DNA of 64,000 nt from AC-32 sp963813435 (GTDB lineage: Bacteria > Actinomycetota > Thermoleophilia > Gaiellales > Gaiellaceae). Shown in pieces: positions 19,789 through 27,874 of this stretch (the first letter of the stretch is position 1; every line of letters starts with the position of its first letter). The notes beneath the pieces were generated by a model. That model saw only the letters and a list, made by a program, of their open reading frames with translations, was not told the origin of the DNA and made no database searches. Both the position numbers and the translations under genes were made by a program. Location of the stretch: assembly GCA_963813435.1 (NCBI GenBank), contig CAWEYY010000003.1:310001-374000 (forward strand), in the 5' to 3' direction.

Positions 19789-20315
19789 CAGTTCTTGCTC
19801 GACTCGATGACGGAGAAGTCGAGCTCGCTGACGGCTTCCTCGATCAGGCGGCGATGGTCGTCGGAGTCGAGCGACTTGCCGGTGACCTTCGACGCAGCGA
19901 TCAGGCTGAGGTCGGCGACCTCGGTGCGGATCAGGTCGAGCGCGCGGCGCGTCTCGGCCTCGATCTGCTTCTTGGTGTCCTCCAGGCGGCGCTGCCGCTC
20001 GGCCTCGGTCTCGTCGCGCATGCGCCGCTCGGTTGCGTCTCCGACCCTGCGGGCCTCGGTGAGGATCTCCTCGGCCTCGGCCTTCGCCTGGCCGATCAGC
20101 TGCCGGTGCTGCTCGAGGAGCTCGTGCGCCTCGTCTCGCGCGCGGTCGGCCTCCTCGAGCGACTGCCGGATCCGCTCCCGCCGCTCGTCGATCGCCTGCT
20201 GGATCGGCGCGAACGCATACCGCTTCAGCACGAACAGGCAGATCAGGAAGCAGACGATCGTCCAGATCATCAGTCCCGGCGTGACCTGGATGAGCGGATT
20301 CGACGCGAGCGGCAT
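19788..20315 (-). CDS. atpF: Fo ATP synthase b subunit
   Basis: A 175-residue peripheral-stalk subunit. ATG at 20315 is chosen because MPLASNPLIQVTPGLMIWTI leads into a single membrane helix (about residues 14-34) and the one-base TGATG overlap with atpE is typical of coupled genes; upstream in-frame sequence is Arg-rich noise from the atpE region. The rest is a long charged coiled coil (IDERRERIRQSLEEADRARD onward). Confidence 0.95.
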   Translation of the reverse strand: MPLASNPLIQVTPGLMIWTIVCFLICLFVLKRYAFAPIQQAIDERRERIRQSLEEADRARDEAHELLEQHRQLIGQAKAEAEEILTEARRVGDATERRMRDETEAERQRRLEDTKKQIEAETRRALDLIRTEVADLSLIAASKVTGKSLDSDDHRRLIEEAVSELDFSVIESSKN

Positions 20316-20578
20316 CAGACGAGGACGTAGGCGAGGATCGAGCCGAGCAGGCCGTAGAACACGACCGCCTCGGTGAGGGCGAAGCCGAGCCACTGGATGC
20401 CCTGGAGCTCGCCGCGGAGCTCGGGCTGGCGGGCCACGGACTGGATCATCGAGCCGAAGATGTTTCCGATGCCGACGCCGGCGCCGAGGGCGCCGAGACC
20501 GACGCCGAGCGCGAGGCCGATCGCCTGGCCGGCCTTGGTGACGTCGCCGGAAGCTGCGGCGAGAACGGTTGCGACCAC
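20315..20578 (-). CDS. atpE: Fo ATP synthase c subunit
   Basis: An 87-residue helical hairpin. The Gly-rich first helix is LALGVGLGALGAGVGIG, the polar loop is ARQPELRGELQG, and the ion-binding Glu is residue 70 in FALTEAVVFYGLL. The residue after the Glu is Ala rather than Ser/Thr, so a proton-type rather than sodium-type ring is inferred. GTG at 20578 has AAGGAGG a few bases upstream, one of the strongest ribosome binding sites in the window, in keeping with the high copy number of c. Confidence 0.97.
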   Translation of the reverse strand: MVATVLAAASGDVTKAGQAIGLALGVGLGALGAGVGIGNIFGSMIQSVARQPELRGELQGIQWLGFALTEAVVFYGLLGSILAYVLV

Positions 20579-20588
20579 GAGAACCTCC

Positions 20589-21434
20589 TTAGTGCTCCGG
20601 CTCGATCGCCGAGCCGATGTAGATGGCGGACAGGGCGGCGAAGATGAAGGCCTGGATCGAGACTACGATCACGACCTCGAAGACGTAGAACACGGCCGCG
20701 ATCGGGATCACGAACACGGCCAGGATCACGGACTGCAGGATGAACAGCAGGCCGATGAAGGTCAGGATCAGGATGTGGCCCGCGAGCATGTTCGCGAAGA
20801 GACGGACGCTCAGCGAGATGAGCCGCATGAACTGGCTGATGATCTCGAGCGGCACGATCAGGAACAGCAGCCCCTTCGGCGCTTCCGGGATCCAGCTCTT
20901 GAAGTAACGCTTGGGGCCGTTCCAGCGGATGCCCTCGACGTGCGTGAATACGAACGTCAGCAGCGCGAGCGCCAGCGTCACCGAGAGTGACGACGTCGCC
21001 GCGTAGATCCCCCAGACCGGGATCCCGTGCCAGGTCTCGCCGGTCAGCGGCAGCGGGATGAAGCCGAGGACGTTCACGACCCAGATGAAGAGGAGCAGCG
21101 TGGCGCAGTACGGGAACCAGCGGCCGATCGCCTTCGACGGCAGCCCCTGCTCGGCGATCTGCACCTGTGCGACCTCGTAGATCTGCTCGCCGACCGTGCG
21201 GCGCCGGTTGATGACGCGACCGCGCATGAGGCCGAGGCCGAGCAGGATCGTGAGCGCCGTGCCGATCATCAGGTAGACAACGGCCTTCGTGATCGAGAGG
21301 TTCAACGGGCCGAGGTGGATCGGGACCCACTCGTGCTGCTCGAACTCGGTCGTGGGGTCGAACTCGCCGCGCGCGAACGCGGGCGCGGGAAGCGCCAGCG
21401 CGAAGAGGCAGGCCGCGAACAGGAGCCGCTTCAT
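20589..21434 (-). CDS. atpB: Fo ATP synthase a subunit
   Basis: A 281-residue proton-channel subunit. A hydrophobic leader KRLLFAACLFALALPAPAFA is followed by the family helices; the essential Arg is in ISLSVRLFANMLAGHILI. The C-terminus EVVIVVSIQAFIFAALSAIY is conserved. It lies 10 bp before atpE. A repeat element occupies most of the gap between it and the upstream atpI-like gene. Confidence 0.97.
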   Translation of the reverse strand: MKRLLFAACLFALALPAPAFARGEFDPTTEFEQHEWVPIHLGPLNLSITKAVVYLMIGTALTILLGLGLMRGRVINRRRTVGEQIYEVAQVQIAEQGLPSKAIGRWFPYCATLLLFIWVVNVLGFIPLPLTGETWHGIPVWGIYAATSSLSVTLALALLTFVFTHVEGIRWNGPKRYFKSWIPEAPKGLLFLIVPLEIISQFMRLISLSVRLFANMLAGHILILTFIGLLFILQSVILAVFVIPIAAVFYVFEVVIVVSIQAFIFAALSAIYIGSAIEPEH

Positions 21435-21458
21435 GCGCCAACCTCTTGACGACGAACC

Positions 21459-21534
21459 TGTCGACCGATCAGTTCAGGCGCCCAAACGGGCAAAGCCCGC
21501 CTGGCCTGAGGGAGACGACGCAAGCGTCGTCTCA
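21459..21534 (-). repeat. Dispersed two-hairpin repeat element, copy 4
   Basis: Minus orientation, inside the atp operon between the atpI-like gene and atpB. Hairpin 1 is GACGACGCTTGCGTCGTC, identical to copy 3; the tail TGATCGGTCGAC has one change. The TGA stop codon of the atpI-like gene (21532-21534) is the first three bases of the element. Confidence 0.85.
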
Positions 21535-21930
21535 TGCCGTCGGCTCCTGGTTGTAGTAGCCGAGCAGCGAGAGCCCGAACTCCGTCGTGTAGGCAAGGCC
21601 GTAGACGAGCGCGGCGGCCAGCCCGGCCTCGCGGTCCGAAGACGCGACGGCCAGGAGCACCACCAGCACCGCCAGCAACTTGATCATCATCCCGAAGGCG
21701 AACACGCCTGACCCTGCGACGTTATCCGGCGACGGCTTCAGGCGTCCGAGGAGCAGACCGAACGCCTGGACGCCGAGCCAGAGTACCGCGGCGATCGCCC
21801 AGCCCTTCAGCGACCAGCCCGCGATGAGGAAGACCGGCAACGCGAGCGCGATCACGAGCCCGCCGCCGAGCGTCGCCGTCCAGCCACGCGGCTCCGGACG
21901 CGGCTCGCCGAGGATGCCGATGCGCGTCAC
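21532..21930 (-). CDS. atpI: ATP synthase I-like membrane protein
   Basis: A 132-residue protein with four membrane segments: LGGGLVIALALPVFLIAGW, AIAAVLWLGVQAFGLLLG, FAFGMMIKLLAVLVVLLAVA and the tail LAAALVYGLAYTTEFGLSLL. Position before atpB and topology fit the assembly-helper subunit I family, although sequence conservation in that family is low. GTG at 21930 overlaps the preceding stop (GTGA), arguing for translational coupling; longer in-frame upstream sequence is Arg-rich and unlikely to be translated. Confidence 0.7.
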   Translation of the reverse strand: MTRIGILGEPRPEPRGWTATLGGGLVIALALPVFLIAGWSLKGWAIAAVLWLGVQAFGLLLGRLKPSPDNVAGSGVFAFGMMIKLLAVLVVLLAVASSDREAGLAAALVYGLAYTTEFGLSLLGYYNQEPTA

Positions 21931-22127
21931 ATCGCGTCCCGGTAGCGCCGGTAGACGGCGAAGACGCCGAGGGGGATCCCGACGAATGCGCCGCCGAGGA
22001 TGCCGAGGCCGATCGAGCCCGCCGCCCAGCCGATCAGGGCGCCCACGCCGATGCACAGGAGCGTCACGCCCCCGAGGAGCGCGCCGGCGCCTGCCGGCTC
22101 GAACGACGCGCGCGGGCTGGGTTCCAT
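21927..22127 (-). CDS. AtpZ/AtpI-like small membrane protein, first gene of the atp operon
   Basis: A 66-residue protein from ATG at 22127 with two membrane segments (ALLGGVTLLCIGVGALIGWA and IGLGILGGAFVGIPLGVFAV), the pattern of AtpZ-type proteins that precede atpI. Earlier in-frame starts exist at 22139 and 22172, but a TATGCT box seven bases upstream of 22127 points to a leaderless start there. wecA ends about 90 bp upstream, so this is probably the head of the atp transcript. Confidence 0.65.
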   Translation of the reverse strand: MEPSPRASFEPAGAGALLGGVTLLCIGVGALIGWAAGSIGLGILGGAFVGIPLGVFAVYRRYRDAM

Positions 22128-22134
22128 CGGCGCG

Positions 22135-22140
22135 AGCATA
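22135..22140 (-). promoter_or_regulatory. -10 box (TATGCT) of the atp operon, leaderless type
   Basis: TATGCT on the minus strand with exactly seven bases to the ATG at 22127. GTTACA lies about 19 bp upstream as a weak -35. Transcription would begin at or one base before the start codon. Confidence 0.5.
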
Positions 22141-22218
22141 CCAAACGAGGGTGCGAGTTTGTAACAGCGCAAGCGGCTCAGTTGCGGCGTTTTGGCCCGA
22201 CTTTGTTCACGCCGGGCG

Positions 22219-23346
22219 CTAGGCGGTGCGACGTTCGGCGGCGCCGTGAGACTCCTGGTCGCGGCGGCGGATGCGCGGGTTCGCGAGCTTCACGATCTCG
22301 AGCAAGTACACCATGTAAATCGAGGCGGCGAGGGCGATCGCGCCGATCAGGCCGACCGCGATCGTCGGCCCCACCTGCCAGTCCCCGTGTGAGTGCGGAT
22401 GGATGAACCGCGTCGCGAGCGCCGCGCCGGCCAGGATCGCGCACCAGGCCCACATCGTCAGCGCGGCACGCCGCTGCGAGAACCCGATCCTGAGGAAGCG
22501 GTGGTGGAGGTGCTGGCGGTCGGGCGCGTAGACCGGCTCTCCGTACTTGAGCCGTTTCGCGACGACGAACGAGGTGTCGATGATCGGCACCGCGAGCACG
22601 AGCAGCGGCAGGAGAAGGGTCGCAACGGCGGCCGTCTTCAAGAGGCCCTGGACAGCGAGCGCCCCGAGCGTGAAGCCCAGTAACAGCGCTCCCGAGTCGC
22701 CCATGAAGATCCGGGCCGGATAGAAGTTGTGGCGCAGGAAGCCGAGGCAGGCGCCGAACACGATCGCCGCGAGGATCGCCGTCTCGGGCTTCCCGAGCGA
22801 GAGCGCGATCAGGCAGAACGTGAAGCCCGAGATCCCGCAGACGCCCGCGGCCAGGCCGTCGAGCCCGTCGAGGAAGTTGACCATGTTCATGATCGCGACG
22901 ATCCAGATCACGGTTAGCGGGATCCCCACCCACTCCGGCAGGGCGTGCACGCCGAGAATCGGGAACGTGAACCGGTGGACCCAGATGCCGAACACCGTCG
23001 GGATCGAGGCCGCGACGATCTGCCCGCCGAGCTTCTCCCACCAGACGAGGCCGCGGAAGTCGTCGATCGCCCCGACCGTCGTCGCGACCGCCATCCCGAG
23101 CAGGAGCCCCTTCGTCTCCTGGCTCAGCGGCAGGAACGCGAGCGCCGGCACGAAGACCCCGAAGAAGAGCGCGAGCCCACCGAGCCGCGGCACCGTGCGC
23201 CGGTTGAGCCGCCTCGCGCCCGGCCGGTCGACGACGCCGAGAAGCCGCGCCATCCCGCCCACCGCAGGCGTGAGCAAGATCACGATCACGAGCGCGAGCA
23301 CCGCGCCGTAGAGGACCTCCGGATGGTCTTCGAGCGTTCCCCACAT
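22219..23346 (-). CDS. wecA: Undecaprenyl-phosphate N-acetylhexosamine-1-phosphate transferase (MraY/WecA family)
   Basis: A 375-residue polytopic glycosyltransferase that starts lipid-linked glycan synthesis. The Mg-binding DD of GAIDDFRGL is at residues 95-96, the motif NFLDGLDGLAAG at 157-168, then ARIFMGDSGALLLGF and the HLHHR motif that separates the WecA/TagO branch from MraY. A charged tail follows the last helix. It starts 10 bp after upp. It could supply the polymers attached by the LCP protein encoded at 3217-5199. Confidence 0.88.
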   Translation of the reverse strand: MWGTLEDHPEVLYGAVLALVIVILLTPAVGGMARLLGVVDRPGARRLNRRTVPRLGGLALFFGVFVPALAFLPLSQETKGLLLGMAVATTVGAIDDFRGLVWWEKLGGQIVAASIPTVFGIWVHRFTFPILGVHALPEWVGIPLTVIWIVAIMNMVNFLDGLDGLAAGVCGISGFTFCLIALSLGKPETAILAAIVFGACLGFLRHNFYPARIFMGDSGALLLGFTLGALAVQGLLKTAAVATLLLPLLVLAVPIIDTSFVVAKRLKYGEPVYAPDRQHLHHRFLRIGFSQRRAALTMWAWCAILAGAALATRFIHPHSHGDWQVGPTIAVGLIGAIALAASIYMVYLLEIVKLANPRIRRRDQESHGAAERRTA

Positions 23347-23356
23347 GGCTACGTCG

Positions 23357-24004
23357 TCACTTCGTCCCGTAGAGCCGGTCGCCCGCGTCGCCGAGGCCGG
23401 GGACGATGTAGCCCCGCTCGTTCAGGCCGCGGTCGATGGCGGCGGTCACGATGCGCACATCGGGGTGTTCGCTCTGCATGTGCTCGATCCCTTCGGGCGC
23501 GGCCACGAGGCAGACGAGCGCGACCGACCTTGCGCCCGCCTTCTTCACCGCGGCGGCGGCCGCAGCGCTGGAGCGGCCGGTCGCGAGCATCGGGTCGAGC
23601 ACGATCGCGTCGCGCTCGCCGTCTCCGAGCTCGGGCAGCTTGAGGTAGTACTCGACCGGCTGGAGCGTCTCCTCGTCGCGGTAGAGGCCGATGAACCCGA
23701 CCCGGGCGCTGGAGACGAGCGAGAGCACGCCGTCCAGCATCCCGAGCCCGGCGCGCAGAACCGGGCAGACGGCGACCTTCTTACCGGCGATCCGCTCGAC
23801 GCTCGTGCGCTCGAGCGGTGTCTCGACCTCGTCGGTCTCGGTCGGGAAGTCCTTCGTCGCCTCGTAGGTGAGCAGCAGCGTCACCTCGTTCGCAAGCTTG
23901 CGGAAGTGCACCGTGGGCGTGTCCTTGTCGCGGAGGTAGGAGAGCTTGTGCTGGACGAGCGGGTGCGTGACCACCGTCACGCTGCCGAGTGCCTCCACGC
24001 TCAC
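23357..24004 (-). CDS. upp: Uracil phosphoribosyltransferase
   Basis: Salvages uracil to UMP with PRPP; 215 residues. Conserved features are VVTHPLVQHKLSYLRDK, VCPVLRAGLGMLDGVL, the PRPP loop LDPMLATGRSSAAAAAAVK and the uracil-binding YIVPGLGDAGDRLYGTK at the C-terminus. GTG at 24004. It lies 87 bp after glyA in the conserved prfA-glyA-upp-atp order. Confidence 0.97.
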   Translation of the reverse strand: MSVEALGSVTVVTHPLVQHKLSYLRDKDTPTVHFRKLANEVTLLLTYEATKDFPTETDEVETPLERTSVERIAGKKVAVCPVLRAGLGMLDGVLSLVSSARVGFIGLYRDEETLQPVEYYLKLPELGDGERDAIVLDPMLATGRSSAAAAAAVKKAGARSVALVCLVAAPEGIEHMQSEHPDVRIVTAAIDRGLNERGYIVPGLGDAGDRLYGTK

Positions 24005-24091
24005 GTCCCGCGCCCCTGCTTTGTGCCGGCGCGCATCGGCCGGCCGAGCAGAGAACTGGAGGGGTCTTGCCGGACGCGTAGCCTGCTCATC

Positions 24092-25384
24092 TCAGGTGAC
24101 GTAGGTGGTGTAGCCGCGGAAGCCCGGGTAGAGCGGCCGCTGCTCGCAGAGCGCCTCGGTCCGTGCCGCGAGCGCTGAGACGTCGGCGCCCTCGGCCAGC
24201 GCCCCGACGATGATCCGCCCGATCTCGCGGAAGTCGTCCTCGTCGAAGCCGCGCATCGTGGCGGCGGGTGTTCCGACACGGATCCCCGAGGCAACCGTCG
24301 GCGGGCGCTCGTCGAACGGCACCGTGTTGCGGTTCACGGTCAGCTTCACCTTCGCGAGCCGCTCCTCTGCGTCCTTGCCCGTCCACTCCGTCGCGCGGAG
24401 GTCGACCTGGAGAAGGTGTGTGTCGGTGCCGCCGGTGAGGACGTCGATCCCGCCTTCCTGCAGCGTCTCGGCGAGCGTGTCCGCGTTCGCGCGCACGTGA
24501 CCCTGGTAGTCGCGGAACGCCTCGGTGCCGGCGATCCGGAAGCAGGTCGCCTTGGCGGCGATCGTGTGCATGAGCGGCCCACCTTGCATTCCCGGGAAGA
24601 CCGCGCGGTCGACGTCGCGCGCGTGCTCCTCGCGACAGAGGATGAAGCCCGACCGCGGGCCGGCGAGGGTCTTGTGCGTCGTCGAGGTCACGAAGTCGCA
24701 GTGCGGGACCGGGTTCGGGTGCAGCCCGGCGGCTACGAGCCCGGCGAAGTGGGCCATGTCGCAGAGGAGGAGCGCCCCGACCTCGTCGGCGATCTCGCGG
24801 AAGCGATCGGCCTCGACCGTGCGCGGGTAGGCGGAGCCTCCGCAGACGATCAGCTTCGGCCGGTGGTGCTTGGCGGCCGCGAGGACCTCGTCGTAGTCGA
24901 CCATGTTCGTCTCGCGGCTGACGCCGTAGTGCGCGATCGTGTAGAGGCGTCCCGAGAAGTTGACCTTGAGGCCGTGGGTGAGGTGGCCGCCGTGCTCGAG
25001 CTGGAGCGAGAGGATCGTGTCGCCCGGCTCGAGAGCCGCCATGTAGACCGCCATGTTCGTCTGCGCGCCCGCGTGGGGCTGGACGTTCGCGTGCTCGGCG
25101 CCGAACAGCTCCTTCGCGCGGTCGATCGCCGTCTCCTCGATCTCGTCCACGACCTCGCAACCGCCGTAGTAGCGCTTGCCCGGGTAGCCCTCGGCGTACT
25201 TGTTCGTCGGGACCGAGCCGACGGCCTCGAGGATCGAGGGCCACGTGAAGTTCTCCGAGGCGATCAGCTCGACCTGACCGCGCTGCCTCTCGAGCTCGCG
25301 GCCGAGCAGGTCGGCGATCGCCGAGTCGACCTCGGCGAGGCCCGCGGTGCGGAGGTGGTGGACCGTCTCCTGCGCGATCGCCAC
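24092..25384 (-). CDS. glyA: Serine hydroxymethyltransferase
   Basis: A PLP enzyme interconverting serine and glycine with tetrahydrofolate; 430 residues. IASENFTWPSILEAVGS and NKYAEGYPGKRYYGGCE near the N-terminus and the PLP lysine Lys238 in TSTTHKTLAGPRSG are intact. The GTG start at 25384 directly abuts a copy of the dispersed repeat, leaving no normal ribosome binding site, so initiation context is unusual. Confidence 0.98.
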   Translation of the reverse strand: MAIAQETVHHLRTAGLAEVDSAIADLLGRELERQRGQVELIASENFTWPSILEAVGSVPTNKYAEGYPGKRYYGGCEVVDEIEETAIDRAKELFGAEHANVQPHAGAQTNMAVYMAALEPGDTILSLQLEHGGHLTHGLKVNFSGRLYTIAHYGVSRETNMVDYDEVLAAAKHHRPKLIVCGGSAYPRTVEADRFREIADEVGALLLCDMAHFAGLVAAGLHPNPVPHCDFVTSTTHKTLAGPRSGFILCREEHARDVDRAVFPGMQGGPLMHTIAAKATCFRIAGTEAFRDYQGHVRANADTLAETLQEGGIDVLTGGTDTHLLQVDLRATEWTGKDAEERLAKVKLTVNRNTVPFDERPPTVASGIRVGTPAATMRGFDEDDFREIGRIIVGALAEGADVSALAARTEALCEQRPLYPGFRGYTTYVT

Positions 25385-25459
25385 TAGGCGCCGCTCGTCG
25401 GCGCCGTCGTCAGGACGCGCGAGCTCTGCTCGTGTGTCCGTCGGAACTGACCGGTCGGA
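25385..25459 (+). repeat. Dispersed two-hairpin repeat element, copy 5
   Basis: Plus orientation, filling most of the tsaC-glyA gap. Hairpin 1 is GGCGCCG-CTCGT-CGGCGCC, with a loop unlike that of copies 1-4 but a perfect stem; hairpin 2 is GGACGCGCGAGC/GCTCGTGTGTCC around TCT; the tail is TGACCGGTCGGA. Confidence 0.85.
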
Positions 25460-25495
25460 GCTGTTGAGCCATCACGAAACGACATCTGAGGGATG

Positions 25496-26107
25496 CTACT
25501 CGTGCGTCCTGCTGGTCGCGGCAAGGGCGCGCTCGGTCGCCTCGGCCGCAGGGACGGCGCCTTCGCGGAGGACGCGCGGCTCCGGGCCGGTCAGGTCGAG
25601 CACGGTCGAGGGTGTGCCCGGGAGCTCGCCGCCTTCGACGAGCACGCCGCATCCGGCTCGGATCTCCTGGGGGACGTCTTCGAGGCGGCGCGGATCGCGT
25701 CCGCCCGCGAGGTTGGCGCTCGTCGCAAGCACGGCACCGACCCGGTCGAGCACCTCTGCGGCTGGCCCGGCGAGGACGGGAACGCGGACGCCGATCGTGT
25801 CCGGCCGCCCGCCGGCGAGCCACGGAAAGCGGACGGCCGGGTTCGGCACGACGAGCGTGAACGGCCCGGGCAGCAGCGCCCGTAGCTGGCTCTCGACCGG
25901 GCCGTGCAGCTCCGGCAGGCGCTCGAGCAGCGTCTCGACGTCACGCGCGAGGAGCGCGGTCGGCTGGCGGGCCTCCCGGCCCTTGAGGCGGTAGACCTCT
26001 TGCGCAGCCGCTCGGTTTTCCGGATCCGCGCAGAGGCCGTAGACGGTGTCGGTCGGGAGCACGACGGGCTGCCCGGCCTCGATCGCCGCGACGGCCCGGT
26101 CGATCAC
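25496..26107 (-). CDS. tsaC: L-threonylcarbamoyladenylate synthase (TsaC/Sua5 family)
   Basis: Makes threonylcarbamoyl-AMP for the t6A37 modification of ANN-decoding tRNAs; 203 residues. The YrdC-domain motifs VVLPTDTVYGLCADPENRAA, YRLKGREARQPTALL and TIGVRVPVLAG, SANLAGGRDP are clear; the extra C-terminal Sua5 domain is absent. GTG at 26107 overlaps the hydrolase stop (GTGA). Position after prmC is the conserved arrangement. Confidence 0.93.
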   Translation of the reverse strand: MIDRAVAAIEAGQPVVLPTDTVYGLCADPENRAAAQEVYRLKGREARQPTALLARDVETLLERLPELHGPVESQLRALLPGPFTLVVPNPAVRFPWLAGGRPDTIGVRVPVLAGPAAEVLDRVGAVLATSANLAGGRDPRRLEDVPQEIRAGCGVLVEGGELPGTPSTVLDLTGPEPRVLREGAVPAAEATERALAATSRTHE

Positions 26108-26956
26108 GAGCGCAGGAACGAGAGCACGGCGTCGCGAAAGGCCTCGGGCCCCTCGACGAAGATGAAGTGGCCGACGCCCGGCAGGATCACCGTCTCGGCG
26201 TGAGGGAGCCCGGCGGCGATCTCGCGCGCGCTCAGCGGGCCGGTGATGAAGTCCTCTTCGCCCGTGATCACGAGCGTCGGCGCCGCGATGTTCGCAAGCT
26301 CGGGGCGCAGGTCGAACGTCGCGAAGATCTCCCGGTTGAACAGGAGCAGCGCGTCCGCGTTCGGGGTGTCCTCGCCGCAGCAGCTCCAGGTACGCACGCT
26401 CGTCGTCACCGAAGCGCGCGAAGTAGAGCGGGAACTCGCGCATCGCCAGCTCGCCCAGCTCCTCGTCGCTCTCGAACCGTCCGGCCTGCTCGTCTTCGAG
26501 CGCGGCCTTCGCGTCCGCGTACCACGGCTCGTTCGCGCACGCCTCGACGGCAGCGTCCATCGCAGCCTCGTGCTCGGTGTCCCAGCGCGGCAGCGTGCTC
26601 GCAAGGATCAGGCGCTCGACGCGCTCGGGGTGCGTGGCCGCGTAGTGCATCGCGACGACGCCGCCGTGCGAGTGGCCGAGCAGGTCCATGCGCTCGAGGT
26701 CCAGGTGCTCTCGGAGCTCCTCGATGTCGGCCGCGTAGTCGGCGATGGCGTAGTCGCGCGGATCGGCGGGCCGGTCGGATTCGCCAGTCCCACGCGGGTC
26801 GATCAGCACGAGCTCGAGCTCCCGGTCGAGGCCGCCGAGATCGGCGAGGTAGAGCCCGGAGAAGCCCGGGCCGCCGCCGTGACAGACGAGCGTCGGGCCC
26901 TGTCCGGTGCGCCGGTAGGCGAGGCGCCGGCCGTCGGCTGTCGTCAGCCCGTCCAT
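26104..26956 (-). CDS. Alpha/beta hydrolase (proline iminopeptidase-like), interrupted by one frameshift
   Basis: An alpha/beta-fold hydrolase of about 283 residues once repaired. The oxyanion region VCHGGGPGFSGLYLADLGGL, the nucleophile elbow LLGHSHGGVVAMHYA (Ser) and, in the second frame, the Asp segment VITGEEDFITGPLS and His segment LPGVGHFIFVEGPEAF form a complete triad. The reading frame must lose one base near 26375-26385 (in CTGCTGCGGCG) to join YLELLR with GEDTPNADALLLF. The ATG at 26956 overlaps the end of prmC by 13 bp. Substrate unknown. Confidence 0.8.
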
Positions 26957-27783
26957 CGGCCCTCGACCACCCGGTCCCTCCCCGCCAGGTCGGGCGTGAT
27001 CGCAACCTCGTCGTAGCCGAGGGTCTCGAGCGCGTCCCGGATCCGCTCGGCCGCGCCCGCGGCGCTCTCGAGCACGAGCCAACCGCCCGGACGGAGAGCC
27101 TCGGTGGCCGCCCGCGCGACGGCTTCGGTGGCGCCGTGCGCGACCAGCGCGAGGTGCGGCTCCCAGTCACGCACCTCGGGCTGCAGTGTCTCCAGCTCCT
27201 CCGGCTCCACGTACGGCGGGTTCGAGACGACCAGGTCGAACTGCGCCTCGCCGAGGCCGCTCGTCAGGTCGTGCTCCACCAGCCGGACGCGGCCGTTGAT
27301 GCCGGCCAGGTCGAGGTTCTCGCGCGCGAGCGCGAGCGCGTCGGGCGAGACGTCGATCGCGGTCACGCGCGCGCCCTCGTGCTCGTCGGCGATCGCGAGC
27401 GCGATCGCGCCCGTCCCGGTGCCGACGTCGAGGACGTCCGGCTCGCTCCGGTCGCGGATGTGCTCGAGCGCCCGCTCGACCACGATCTCGGTCTCCGGCC
27501 GCGGGATCAGCGCGCGCCGGTCGGTCCGGAGAGTCAGCCGGCGGAAGCCCCACTCCCCGAGCACGTACGCGAGCGGCTCGCGCCGCACGCGCCTGACGAG
27601 GTTCGCCTCGAACGCGTCGACCTGCTCCTCCGTCATCTCGCGATCGAGCTCCGCGTAGAGGAGCGCCCGGGCGCAGTCGTCGCAGGCCCGGGCGAGCAGC
27701 AACTCGGCCTCGAGCCGCGCCGACTCGATCCCGGCTTCCGCGAGCCGCGCGCTCGCGGCGGCGAGCGCGCTGCCGATCGTCAT
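26944..27783 (-). CDS. prmC: Release factor glutamine methyltransferase
   Basis: Methylates the GGQ glutamine of release factors; 279 residues. The SAM-binding loop LDVGTGTGAIALAIA begins at about residue 118 and the catalytic NPPY is at 188-191. The N-terminal helical domain (YVLGEWGFRRLTL, IPRPETE) is complete. ATG at 27783; a repeat element starts three bases upstream. It follows prfA, whose product is its substrate. Confidence 0.95.
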   Translation of the reverse strand: MTIGSALAAASARLAEAGIESARLEAELLLARACDDCARALLYAELDREMTEEQVDAFEANLVRRVRREPLAYVLGEWGFRRLTLRTDRRALIPRPETEIVVERALEHIRDRSEPDVLDVGTGTGAIALAIADEHEGARVTAIDVSPDALALARENLDLAGINGRVRLVEHDLTSGLGEAQFDLVVSNPPYVEPEELETLQPEVRDWEPHLALVAHGATEAVARAATEALRPGGWLVLESAAGAAERIRDALETLGYDEVAITPDLAGRDRVVEGRWTG

Positions 27784-27786
27784 GCC

Positions 27787-27863
27787 GAGGCGCCGCTCGT
27801 CGGCGCCGCCCTCAGGACGCGTGGCTCTGCCGCGTGTCCGTCTGAGCCGACCGGTCGACACGC
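27787..27863 (+). repeat. Dispersed two-hairpin repeat element, copy 6
   Basis: Plus orientation between prfA and prmC. Hairpin 1 is GGCGCCG-CTCGT-CGGCGCC as in copy 5; hairpin 2 is GGACGCGTGGC/GCCGCGTGTCC around TCT, with wobble pairs; the tail is CGACCGGTCGACAC. Confidence 0.85.
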
Positions 27864-27874
27864 GTAGGTCGCGG

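Noticed and set aside
21928..22056. N-terminal extension of the atpI-like protein
   Set aside because: The added 42 residues are Arg/Pro-rich and overlap the preceding gene; the GTG at 21930 gives the usual 4-bp overlap.
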